Assembly (NCBI GenBank): GCA_964250215.1 | Contig: CAXUEX010000001.1 | Location: forward strand, 10,898 to 74,897 | Direction of reading: 5' to 3' | DNA length: 64,000 nt | Origin: DAIDJM01 sp964250215 | GTDB taxonomy: Bacteria > Pseudomonadota > Alphaproteobacteria > Acetobacterales > Acetobacteraceae | In this document: piece by piece, positions 47,657 through 56,038 of the stretch | Layout of the letters: the number at the start of each line of letters is the position of its first letter | How positions within the stretch are numbered: the first letter of the stretch is position 1 | Made by a program: the position numbers and the translations under genes | The notes under the pieces: model-generated | Seen by the model: the letters and a program-made list of their open reading frames with translations, nothing else | What the model was told of the DNA's origin: nothing | Databases searched by the model: none

Positions 47657-48852
47657 GCGCGGGCTTCCTGCACCGCGCGCACCACTTTCTCGGCGGCATC
47701 GGCGAGGTTGTCGGCCGAAATGATCTTCAGCCCGGAATTGGCCAGGATTTCCTTGCCCAGCGCCACGTTCGTGCCTTCCAGCCGCACCACCAGCGGCACA
47801 TCCAGCGAAACCTCGCGCGCCGCCGCCACCACGCCCTCGGCGATCACGTCGCAGCGCATGATGCCGCCGAAGATGTTCACCAGGATGCCTTCCACGTTCG
47901 GATCGGAGAGGATGATCTTGAACGCGGCTGTCACTTTCTCGCGCGTGGCGCCGCCGCCGACATCGAGGAAATTCGCCGGCGAGGAGCCATACAGCTTGAT
48001 GATGTCCATGGTTGCCATGGCGAGGCCGGCGCCGTTCACCATGCAGCCGATCACCCCATCCAGCGCCACGTAGTTCAGATCGAAGCGCGCGGCTTCCAGC
48101 TCCTTCGGATCCTCCTCGGATTCGTCGCGCAATGGGCCGAGCTCGGGGTGGCGAAACAGCGCATTGTCGTCGAAACTGATTTTGGCATCCAGCGCCACGA
48201 GCTCCCCGGCATCGGTGACAACCAGCGGGTTGATTTCCACCGTGGAGCCATCGAGCGCCGTGAAAGCGCGGTAGGCGGCATCCACCAGCTTGCCGAACGC
48301 CGAAAGCGTTTTGCCGGAAAGTCCCAAGCCGAAACCGAGCCGGCGCCCGTGATAGGCCGAGAGCCCGGCCGCCGGATCGACCGTGGCGCGCAGGATTTTC
48401 TCCGGCTGCGCCGCTGCAACGTCTTCGATTTCCATGCCGCCCTCGCTGCTGGCGACGATGACCACGCGCGAGCTGGCGCGATCGATGAGCAGCGACAGAT
48501 AAAGCTCGCGCGCAATGTCGCAGCCGGCTTCCACATACACGCGCCGCACGTCGCGTCCGGCAGGGCCGGTCTGTTTCGTGATCAGATTATGGCCCAGCAT
48601 GGCTTCGGCTGCTTCGCGCACTTCCGCGCCGGAACGTGCCAGGCGCACGCCGCCGCTTCCTTTCGGATCGTCACGGAACCGCCCAGCGCCGCGGCCGCCG
48701 GCGTGGATTTGGGATTTCACCACATAGACAGGGCCGGGAAGCTTGCTGGCGCTTTGCTCGGCTTCTTCCGGCGTCCACGCAACGAAGCCGGGCAGCACGG
48801 GCACGCCGTAGCCGCGCAGCAGTTCCTTGGCCTGGTATTCGTGGATGTTCAT
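47653..48852 (-). CDS. sucC: Succinyl-CoA ligase beta subunit
   Basis: 399 aa. ATP-grasp protein starting [19 protein letters not shown], with [38 protein letters not shown] and [14 protein letters not shown]. The stretch [20 protein letters not shown] and [15 protein letters not shown] bind CoA and phosphate. The dimer with SucD makes ATP or GTP. It has a 55-base space after mdh that contains a copy of the palindromic repeat. sucA and sucB do not follow sucD here, unlike many alphaproteobacteria. Confidence 0.95.
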
Positions 48853-48862
48853 GGGCGCCCAA

Positions 48863-48904
48863 AGATGAAAGTTCTTTGAATCTTTCTTGCAAGAAAGAAC
48901 ATTT
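48863..48904. repeat. Palindromic intergenic repeat, copy B
   Basis: Plus strand GATGAAAGTTCTTTGAA, then the 18-bp perfect palindrome TCTTTCTTGCAAGAAAGA (48881-48898) and ACATTTC. It fills the space between mdh and sucC, both on the minus strand. Confidence 0.75.
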
Positions 48905-48907
48905 CTT

Positions 48908-49891
<984 letters not shown>

Positions 49892-49927
49892 CTAGCCGAT
49901 AGGCTCGCCGCTGGCCAGGGCCGGCGC

Positions 49928-50974
49928 TCAGGCCGCCTTCTCGCCCCGCAGCCCATGCACCCGCAGATGGTGCCGGAACTGATAGTAGCTCAACCCCAGC
50001 CGCCGCGCCGCCTCGGCCTGGTTGAACCGGCACGCCTCCAGCGCTTGTGTCAGCAGCCGCTTCTCGTAAGCCTTCGTCGCCGTCTCGAAATCCGTCCCCT
50101 CGCCCGCGGGGGCCAGCTTGGTGTCCAGATGCTGGGGGATCGGTTGCGGCAATGTGGCGGCCATATTTGCCGGCACCGGCCGGTGCGGCGAAGCGAACGG
50201 ATCCAGGATGACGTCACTCAGCCGTTTTCGCGGGTCGGCCATGCGATAAACGCTGCGCTCCACGGCGTTGCGCAGCTCGCGCACATTGCCCGGCCAATCG
50301 TGTGCCAGCAGCGCCGCCTCGGCTTTCGGCGCAAAGCCGGCGAAAAAGTCGCGGCCGAGCTCTGCGGTCATCTTCTGTGCGAAATGTTCGGCGATCAGCC
50401 CGATGTCCTCGCGCCGGGCGCGCAGCGGCGGCACCGTGATCACGTCGAAGCTTAACCGGTCCAGCAGATCGGCGCGGAATTTTCCAGTCGCCGCCAGTTC
50501 GGGAAGGTTCACGTTGGTGGCGGCCACGATGCGCACATCCACGCGCAGCGTCTCCGCCCCGCCGACGCGTTCGAACTGGCCATATTCGATGACCCGCAGC
50601 AGCTTCTCCTGCACTGCGGCGCTGGCGGTGGCGATCTCGTCGAGGAAGATCGTGCCGCGATCGGCCTGCTCGAACCGCCCCGGGCGCCGCCGTTGCGCGC
50701 CGGTGAAAGCGCCCGCCTCGTGGCCGAACAGCTCGGTATCCAGCAGCGTCTCGGGCAGCGCGGCGCAGTTCAGCTTCACGAACGGCGCGTCCCAGCGCGC
50801 GGAGAGAAACGCCAGCCGGCCGGCCACCAGTTCCTTGCCGGTGCCGCGCTCGCCAATAACCAGCACGGGCCGGTTCAGCGGCGCAGCCTGGCTGACATGG
50901 GCCAGCATGTCGAGGAAGGCGGGGGCTTGGCCGATCGGAGTGGGAAGTTCGGGCTGGGTTGCCAGTCGGGCCAT
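49928..50974 (-). CDS. pspF: PspF-type sigma-54 activator of the phage-shock operon
   Basis: 348 aa. AAA+ domain without a receiver domain, as in PspF. Walker A VIGERGTGKELVAGR (about 39-53), sigma-54 contact loop GAFTGA (about 88-93), Walker B GTIFLDEIATAS, RIVAATNVNLPELAATGKFRADL and the sensor motif DWPGNVRELRNAVERSVY. The C-terminal Fis-type helix-turn-helix is ALEACRFNQAEAARRLGLSY. PspF drives pspA from a sigma-54 promoter and is inhibited by PspA. It is divergent from the psp genes, with the promoter between them. Start at the ATG; an earlier TTG is unlikely. Confidence 0.93.
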   Translation of the reverse strand: MARLATQPELPTPIGQAPAFLDMLAHVSQAAPLNRPVLVIGERGTGKELVAGRLAFLSARWDAPFVKLNCAALPETLLDTELFGHEAGAFTGAQRRRPGRFEQADRGTIFLDEIATASAAVQEKLLRVIEYGQFERVGGAETLRVDVRIVAATNVNLPELAATGKFRADLLDRLSFDVITVPPLRARREDIGLIAEHFAQKMTAELGRDFFAGFAPKAEAALLAHDWPGNVRELRNAVERSVYRMADPRKRLSDVILDPFASPHRPVPANMAATLPQPIPQHLDTKLAPAGEGTDFETATKAYEKRLLTQALEACRFNQAEAARRLGLSYYQFRHHLRVHGLRGEKAA

Positions 50975-51089
50975 GGCTTGGTGTGTCCTGCCAGAACTTG
51001 GCAAAAATACCTTAGCCGACCACGCCTGGTTCCCGCAACTCCCCGAAAAAAGCTATTTGGTTGAATAGGTTAAATACGCATCGAGGCTC

Positions 51090-51105
51090 TGGCACGCGGG
51101 ATGCA
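51090..51105 (+). promoter_or_regulatory. Sigma-54 promoter of the psp operon
   Basis: TGGCACGCGGGATGCA: TGGCACG exact, four-base spacer, ATGCA for TTGCW, with GG and GC 12 bases apart. It lies 53 bases before the first psp gene and downstream of divergent pspF, leaving about 115 bases for PspF binding sites. Confidence 0.75.
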
Positions 51106-51157
51106 AACCAGTTGGCCAGGCTCTCCTGATGAGGGCCGCCAAATAGGGAGACAAGCC

Positions 51158-51352
51158 ATGACCACTATGACGCTCAATGCTTCGGGCCCGATGTTTCGCG
51201 TGGTGAGCCGCCCGGTCGCCAAGGCTCGCACGGTGCGCCCCGAACTCACCGGCCGCGACCCGTTCGCCGATACGTATGGCGCGATGGGCCTGCGCTTCTG
51301 CCTGGCTTCGGTGCCGTTCGCGGCCCTCGCCTGGCTGTTCATCGCCTTCTAG
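51158..51352 (+). CDS. Small single-span membrane protein, first gene of the psp operon
   Basis: 64 aa. The ATG has AGGGAGA upstream. Residues 1-45 are polar and basic (MFRVVSRPVAKARTVRPEL, then TGRDPFADTYGAMGLR). The last 18 are a membrane helix, FCLASVPFAALAWLFIAF, ending at the C-terminus, so it is probably tail-anchored with the N-terminus in the cytoplasm. It is not PspB, C, D or G by sequence as far as I can tell. Position directly after the sigma-54 promoter and 27 bases before pspA makes it a stress-induced partner of the Psp response. I do not recognise the family. Confidence 0.7.
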   Translation: MTTMTLNASGPMFRVVSRPVAKARTVRPELTGRDPFADTYGAMGLRFCLASVPFAALAWLFIAF

Positions 51353-51379
51353 ATTGCTCAGCGTAAAGGAACCGCTGTC

Positions 51380-52072
51380 ATGGGTATATTTTCCCGCCTG
51401 GCCGATATCGTGAACTCCAACCTCAACGCGCTGCTGGCCAGCGCCGAGGATCCGGAGAAGATCATCCGGCTGATCATCCAGGAAATGGAGGATACGCTCG
51501 TAGAGGTGCGTTCCTCCGCGGTGCGCAGCATCGCCGAGCGCCGCGAACTGGAACGCCGTTCGGAGGCGTTGCGCCGCGAGGAGGAGGAGTGGCAGCGGAA
51601 AGCCGAACTGGCGCTGTCGCGCGGCCGCGAGGATCTGGCGCGCGGCGCATTGCTGGCGCGATCGCACCGCGCGCAGGCAAGGGCCAGCCTGGAGCAGCAG
51701 GTGGCGGTGATCGCCGGCGCGCTGGCGCAGCAGAACGAGGACATCGCGAAGCTGCAGGCGAAGCTGGCGGACGCGAAATCGCGCGAGCGCTCGCTGGCCG
51801 CCCGCCGCACCACGGCCGGCAACCGGCTGCGGGTGCGCGAGAAGCTGCACGACGATCGGATTCACGATGCCTTCTTCCGCTTCGAGCAGGCGGAGCGTTC
51901 GCTCGACGAAATGGAGGGGAGGGTGGAGGCATACGACCTCGGCCGTGGTAATGGCGGGCCGCCGACGCTGGAGCAGGAACTGGCCGGCTTGCAGGAAGAT
52001 GCCAGCGTGGATGCCGAGCTGGAGGCGCTGAAGAGCCGCATGGGCAACCAGATGCCGGCCAAGGAAGGGTAG
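51380..52072 (+). CDS. pspA: Phage-shock protein A (IM30/Vipp1 family)
   Basis: 230 aa. MGIFSRLADIVNSNLNALLA is the N-terminal amphipathic helix that binds stressed membranes. SAEDPEKIIRLIIQEMEDTL is the family signature. A long coiled coil follows (ERRELERRSEALRREEEEW and so on) to about residue 190. It senses membrane damage, oligomerises at the inner membrane, and inhibits PspF in the resting state. Followed eight bases later by pspB. Confidence 0.96.
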   Translation: MGIFSRLADIVNSNLNALLASAEDPEKIIRLIIQEMEDTLVEVRSSAVRSIAERRELERRSEALRREEEEWQRKAELALSRGREDLARGALLARSHRAQARASLEQQVAVIAGALAQQNEDIAKLQAKLADAKSRERSLAARRTTAGNRLRVREKLHDDRIHDAFFRFEQAERSLDEMEGRVEAYDLGRGNGGPPTLEQELAGLQEDASVDAELEALKSRMGNQMPAKEG

Positions 52073-52079
52073 GCGCGGC

Positions 52080-52319
52080 ATGACCGACAACGAGGCCCTG
52101 GTCGCGGTCGCCTCGCTGCTGCTGGTGATCGTGGTGCCGATCGTGCTGATCGGCTACTTCGTGACCAAGTGGCGGGCGCAACGCGCCGACCCGGAGGCAG
52201 CCCGGGATGCCGAAGTGCTGCGCGAGACGGCCCGGCGCATGGAAGCGCGCATCGAGAACCTGGAAAGCATCCTCGACACACAAGCGCCCGGGTGGCGCGG
52301 CAGGAGTGGAACGCGATGA
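52080..52319 (+). CDS. pspB: Phage-shock protein B
   Basis: 79 aa. One N-terminal membrane helix (VASLLLVIVVPIVLIGYFV) and then a charged amphipathic region TKWRAQRADPEAARDAEVL and RRMEARIENLESILDTQAPG, typical of PspB. With PspC it relays envelope stress to PspA. Its stop overlaps pspC (ATGA). Confidence 0.93.
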   Translation: MTDNEALVAVASLLLVIVVPIVLIGYFVTKWRAQRADPEAARDAEVLRETARRMEARIENLESILDTQAPGWRGRSGTR

Positions 52320-52660
52320 GTGCCCGGACCTATCCCGCGATAGAAATGCTGCACCGCCCGCGTCGGCTGCTGGCCGGCGTGTGCGCGAAACTCGCCGAGC
52401 GCGCCAGCGTGCCGGTGTGGCTACCGCGCGCGTTGTTCGTGGGATTGCTGGTGATCCACACGGTGCCGGCGATACTGCTGTATGGCGGGCTGGCTTTTTT
52501 CTGGCGCGACGCGCGGCGGGAAACACCGCCTGTGCCGGTGCGGCCGTGGCAGAGCCCTGCGCAGCGCATCAGCGATCTGGAAGCGCGGCTGGCGTCGCTG
52601 GAGGCGGAGGCGCTTTCGTCGGAAGCCGGACTGCGGCGGCAGTTCCGCGATTTGGGCTGA
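52316..52660 (+). CDS. pspC: Phage-shock protein C
   Basis: 114 aa. The PspC domain is plain: LHRPRRLLAGVCAKLAERAS, VPVWLPRALFVGLLVIHTVP and AILLYGGLAFFWRD. A C-terminal coiled coil (RISDLEARLASLEAEALSSE) is present. Start fixed by AGGAG upstream and the ATGA overlap with pspB. Partner of PspB in the inner membrane; activates the psp response by sequestering PspA. Confidence 0.93.
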   Translation: MSARTYPAIEMLHRPRRLLAGVCAKLAERASVPVWLPRALFVGLLVIHTVPAILLYGGLAFFWRDARRETPPVPVRPWQSPAQRISDLEARLASLEAEALSSEAGLRRQFRDLG

Positions 52661-52703
52661 CAGATCGCTTTTCAACCCTTTGGCAACCCGCAGATGCTTT
52701 GAT

Positions 52704-52728
52704 GCGCACCCGGAACTCCCGGGTGCGC
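52704..52728 (+). other. Strong hairpin abutting the start of the sulfotransferase-like gene
   Basis: GCGCACCCGG-5 nt-CCGGGTGCGC, a perfect 10-bp GC stem that ends one base before the ATG at 52730 and covers where the ribosome site should be. It lies 44 bases after pspC and has no T-run. It could end psp transcription or restrict translation. Confidence 0.6.
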
Positions 52729-52729
52729 C

Positions 52730-53647
52730 ATGATTCCATCTCCCGTCGTTGTGCTCGGCATGCACCGCAGCGGCACGTCGCTCTGTGCCAATCTGCTGCA
52801 TCGGCTGGGCATCGAGATGGCGGAGGCGCCGGGGGCTTCGCCGGCGAACCAGCGCGGGCATTGGGAGCGCCCGCGGATCAACGATTTGAACGACCGTGTG
52901 CTGGCGTTGTTCGGCCGGGGCTGGGACGAAACAGCGCATATCCTGGCTTTGCCCGAAGGCTGGATGGACGATGCGCGGGTGCGAGAGGTGCAGGCGGAGC
53001 TTGCGGCGTGGCTGGCGCCGCGACTGCGGGCCGGCCGGCCGTTCGGCCTGAAGGATCCGCGCACAGCGCGGCTGATGCCGATGTGGCGGGCGCTGTTTCG
53101 AGATCTGGGTGCCATGCCGCGCTTCGTCTATTGCGTGCGCGATCCGGCGCAGGTGGCGCGATCGGTAGCGGCGCGGGACCGGATGGCGCGCGAGCAGGCA
53201 GAATACCGCTGGGCGATCTACAATGCCGACGCCATCGGGGGCGTGGGCAACGACACCGTGTGTATCGTGCCCTACGAAGCCTGGTTCGCCGCGCCGGAGG
53301 AGACCGCGGCGAGACTGGCCGAATTCGCCGGCGTGTGTGATCGCGCACCCGCTCGGCTCGCCGCAATCGTGAACGACACAGTAAGTGCGGAACTACGGCA
53401 CGACGGCGGGGCCCCCGTCCCGCGTGCGGCATCCCGCCGGCTGCATCGCGGCATTCTCCGCTGCGTGACGGCAGGGCAGTTCGACCCCGATCTGCGCGCC
53501 TTCGCCGCGGCCTTGAGCGAATTCACGCAATTGGTGCAGCCGATGCTCGTGGGCACCGAAATCCTGCGCACGAGCCTCACCCACCAGAACCGCGTAATCG
53601 CCGACCTGAACGCGCTGGTAACAACCCTCCGCCAAGAAGCCGCTTAA
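52730..53647 (+). CDS. Sulfotransferase-like protein
   Basis: 305 aa. The N-terminus VVVLGMHRSGTSLCANLLHR is the 5-prime-phosphosulfate-binding loop of PAPS-dependent sulfotransferases. PFGLKDPRTARLMPMWRALF and FVYCVRDPAQVARSVAARD (3-prime-phosphate motif with Arg and Ser) follow. The last 100 residues are helical and less typical. Known relatives act on glycans or lack proven activity. The gene follows pspC after a strong hairpin, so co-regulation with psp is doubtful. No ribosome site is evident because of that hairpin. A copy of the palindromic repeat begins right after its stop. Confidence 0.8.
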   Translation: MIPSPVVVLGMHRSGTSLCANLLHRLGIEMAEAPGASPANQRGHWERPRINDLNDRVLALFGRGWDETAHILALPEGWMDDARVREVQAELAAWLAPRLRAGRPFGLKDPRTARLMPMWRALFRDLGAMPRFVYCVRDPAQVARSVAARDRMAREQAEYRWAIYNADAIGGVGNDTVCIVPYEAWFAAPEETAARLAEFAGVCDRAPARLAAIVNDTVSAELRHDGGAPVPRAASRRLHRGILRCVTAGQFDPDLRAFAAALSEFTQLVQPMLVGTEILRTSLTHQNRVIADLNALVTTLRQEAA

Positions 53648-53650
53648 AAT

Positions 53651-53690
53651 GATGAAAGTTCTTTGCTTCTTTCTTTCAAGAAAGAAGCTC
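53651..53690. repeat. Palindromic intergenic repeat, copy C
   Basis: Plus strand GATGAAAGTTCTTTGC, then stem GCTTCTTTCTT-TC-AAGAAAGAAGC (53665-53688) and TCTTCC. It lies between the convergent sulfotransferase-like and PQQ-propeller genes, where it may act as a two-way terminator. Confidence 0.75.
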
Positions 53691-53704
53691 TTCCGTTCCT
53701 TTAC

Positions 53705-55183
53705 TTAGTAAGCGAACGCATAAATCCGCCCATCCGCCGCCACATAAAGGTGATGGTTGGCGCTGATCAACGTCTGGAAATGGTGAAGCCCGCTCAGCGT
53801 GATCCCGCCGCCGCCGAACACGGTCTTGCCCGTTGCGGCGTCGAAGCCGTGCAGTTGGTTATCGCCTTCCGCTCCCACCACCCACACCGTCGCCTGGTTG
53901 TGGCCGTCGGTGGTGGTGATGATGGGTGCGCCGCCGCCGTTGAAAGCCGCGCACCAAGCGGTGCTGATCGGGTTGGTTGCGCTGTTCGTGATGCTGAGCA
54001 TGGTGATGCTGGTGCCGGAGCAGGAAAGCCCCGCGTTATTCGTGAACGCCGCAAGCGTAGCGCCCGGCGTATCCAGAATCGCTGGCGCGGTTTTGATTTC
54101 CGTGTTCGAAACTTTCTGCACTGCGATCTGGCCGCCGATACCGCCGAGATTGGCGCGGTTGACCAGATACGCATTACCGTCCTTGCCAAGCGCCAGTGCG
54201 CGCGGTGCGTGGCCGGTCGCGTCGGTAACGGCCAGGGGCAGTGCCTGCGTGCCGCCGAGGTCGAGATCCTGCTGGTCCAGGCTCTGCCAATTGCTCGGCG
54301 CGAAATAATCCCGCGTGTTGGCGGAATGGGCGAGGCCCGGCGCGAGCCGGACGATCGCTTCCCCATCCTGCCACGTCGTGGCGCCCTCGGTGTTGCCCGT
54401 CGTGACGTAAAGGCTCTTGCCGTCCGACACGAGTCCGCCCTGGGCCCAAATGCCGCCGCGCTCGGCTCGCGTTTGCCAGTTCGCGACAAGTTTCGCCGTA
54501 TTTGGTTGAACCTGAACCACCGTGCCGTGATAGGGGTCGCAATCGCCGTCCTTGCCGCCGTAGGCGACGTAAAGGGCGCCCTGGAAGAACATGAGGGCGC
54601 CGCGTTCACCCTGAGTTTTGGCGGTGAACGACACGCCCTGGCCGGCCAGCGCGGCGGCTACATCCAGCGGCCAATTCGGCATTGTGTAGCCGTTCACCGG
54701 CGACAACGCATACAGCATATGCTTCGGCGTGCCGTTGCTCAGCGTTAGCGCATTCAGGAACAGCGTCTCGCTGGCCGGATCGATCACCGGCGTGCCGTCG
54801 ATACCCTCAGGATCGATATTGCCGCAGGAAAGATCGCTCAAGGGAACCGGCGGTGGCAGTTGTGATTGCCAAACGACCGCGCCGGTATCGGCGTTCAGCC
54901 CATAGACGACGTTGGCTTCCGTCGCCACGATCAGCAGCTTCGGGCCACCCTTCCGCTCCCAGTAAAGCGGTTGCGCATAGATCTGACCGTTCAAGCTGGT
55001 GCTGAAATTCGGATCCAGGTGCAGATTGGCGGCCGCCTGCTGCGTCAGCCCCGGATCGACATAGAGCCCGTGCCGGTTGGCTTCGTTGTGATAGGTGAGC
55101 ACGTTTGCGGCGGCGGCCGGCGCGGCCCCGATCAAAGAAGCCTGGGCCAGCGAACCCGCCAGCGTGATGAGCAAAGATCGCAT
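53705..55183 (-). CDS. Secreted PQQ-type beta-propeller protein
   Basis: 492 aa. ATG with GGGAGGG upstream. Signal peptide (LLITLAGSLAQASLIGAAPAAA). Repeated propeller blades of the quinoprotein/BamB kind: LLIVATEANVVYGLNADTGAVVW, TLFLNALTLSNGTPKHMLYALS, LYVTTGNTEGATTWQDGEAIV, ATVWVVGAEGDNQLHGFDAAT and LYVAADGRIYAFAY. Asp-x-Thr-Gly turns (NADTGAVVW) match PQQ-domain repeats, but the residues that bind PQQ and calcium in true dehydrogenases are not obvious, so an enzymatic role is not supported. Exported propeller of unknown ligand. Confidence 0.8.
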   Translation of the reverse strand: MRSLLITLAGSLAQASLIGAAPAAAANVLTYHNEANRHGLYVDPGLTQQAAANLHLDPNFSTSLNGQIYAQPLYWERKGGPKLLIVATEANVVYGLNADTGAVVWQSQLPPPVPLSDLSCGNIDPEGIDGTPVIDPASETLFLNALTLSNGTPKHMLYALSPVNGYTMPNWPLDVAAALAGQGVSFTAKTQGERGALMFFQGALYVAYGGKDGDCDPYHGTVVQVQPNTAKLVANWQTRAERGGIWAQGGLVSDGKSLYVTTGNTEGATTWQDGEAIVRLAPGLAHSANTRDYFAPSNWQSLDQQDLDLGGTQALPLAVTDATGHAPRALALGKDGNAYLVNRANLGGIGGQIAVQKVSNTEIKTAPAILDTPGATLAAFTNNAGLSCSGTSITMLSITNSATNPISTAWCAAFNGGGAPIITTTDGHNQATVWVVGAEGDNQLHGFDAATGKTVFGGGGITLSGLHHFQTLISANHHLYVAADGRIYAFAY

Positions 55184-55229
55184 GGCGTGCCCTCCCGTAT
55201 GTTTGTGCCACTATAGCGGGAGCAGCGCA

Positions 55230-55859
55230 TCACAGTGGCGGCGGTTTTTCCACCCCATAGAAATGCAGAAATACCCGAACGGCGGATTTCACCACCCGTT
55301 GTATCTGCTCGTCGGTCACATGATCGATCAAGCGCAGCCGGCGCTTCACGCAAAGTTGAGTTTGCATGAGCGCCGCAAGCTGCTCGGCCGCGAAATCCGC
55401 ATCGTCCACGCGCAGCCTTCCGGCGGCGGCGTTGTGACGGATCCAGTCGGCCATGCGCTCCTTCACCCGCGCCGGTCCGGCTTCCCAGAAGGCCTGCGCC
55501 AGTTCCGGAAACTTGCCGGCCTCCGCTACCACCATGCGATACATCAGCAGCCCGGGATCGGACACCAGCATCCGCAACATGCGCTCGCCGATCCGCAGCA
55601 GGGTTTCTTCGGGCGGCGCCTCCCGATCGAGATCGTCGAACAGCACCAGGATGTTGCGGCTGCATTCGCGCTGCACGAAGGCGGCGAAAAGCTCGGCCTT
55701 GCTCGCAAAGTAGTTATACAGCGTGCCCTTGGAAACGCCGGCCTCGACCGCGATGCGCGACATGCTGGCGCCCTCGTAGCCATCAGCCGCGAACACGGTG
55801 GCGGCGCCATCGAGGATCTGGCGCTCCTTTTCCGGCGGCAAGGTGTCGGCCAGGACCAT
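55230..55859 (-). CDS. TetR/AcrR family repressor
   Basis: 209 aa. N-terminal helix-turn-helix in RQILDGAATVFAADGYEGASMSRIAVEAGVSKGTLYNYFASKAEL form, split here as ILDGAATVFAADGYEGAS and AVEAGVSKGTLYNYFASK. The C-terminal part (AEQLAALMQTQLCVKRRLRL) is a ligand and dimer domain of the AcrR C-like type. It is divergent from the outer-membrane factor gene with an operator-like palindrome between them, so it probably represses that gene and itself. Inducer unknown. Confidence 0.92.
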   Translation of the reverse strand: MVLADTLPPEKERQILDGAATVFAADGYEGASMSRIAVEAGVSKGTLYNYFASKAELFAAFVQRECSRNILVLFDDLDREAPPEETLLRIGERMLRMLVSDPGLLMYRMVVAEAGKFPELAQAFWEAGPARVKERMADWIRHNAAAGRLRVDDADFAAEQLAALMQTQLCVKRRLRLIDHVTDEQIQRVVKSAVRVFLHFYGVEKPPPL

Positions 55860-55896
55860 GTGTTGACGATCCCGCCGAATGCCGTAGCTTGTCAAC

Positions 55897-55919
55897 GCTG
55901 ACCGAACCGATCGGTCAGC
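55897..55919. promoter_or_regulatory. Probable TetR operator between tetR and the outer-membrane factor gene
   Basis: Perfect inverted repeat GCTGACCGA-5 nt-TCGGTCAGC. A -35-like TTGTCA (55889-55894) overlaps its left edge on the plus strand. TetR regulators typically bind such palindromes in divergent promoters. Confidence 0.7.
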
Positions 55920-56038
55920 GGCCGGGCACCGCGAGGCGCCGACCCACGACGGGGCCGGGCGGCTTTCGGGACTTGCCACCTTCAGGCCGTCCGGCCAATC
56001 CGCACGCGCACTGCCTTCGCGCGCCAAGGAGCCATCGC

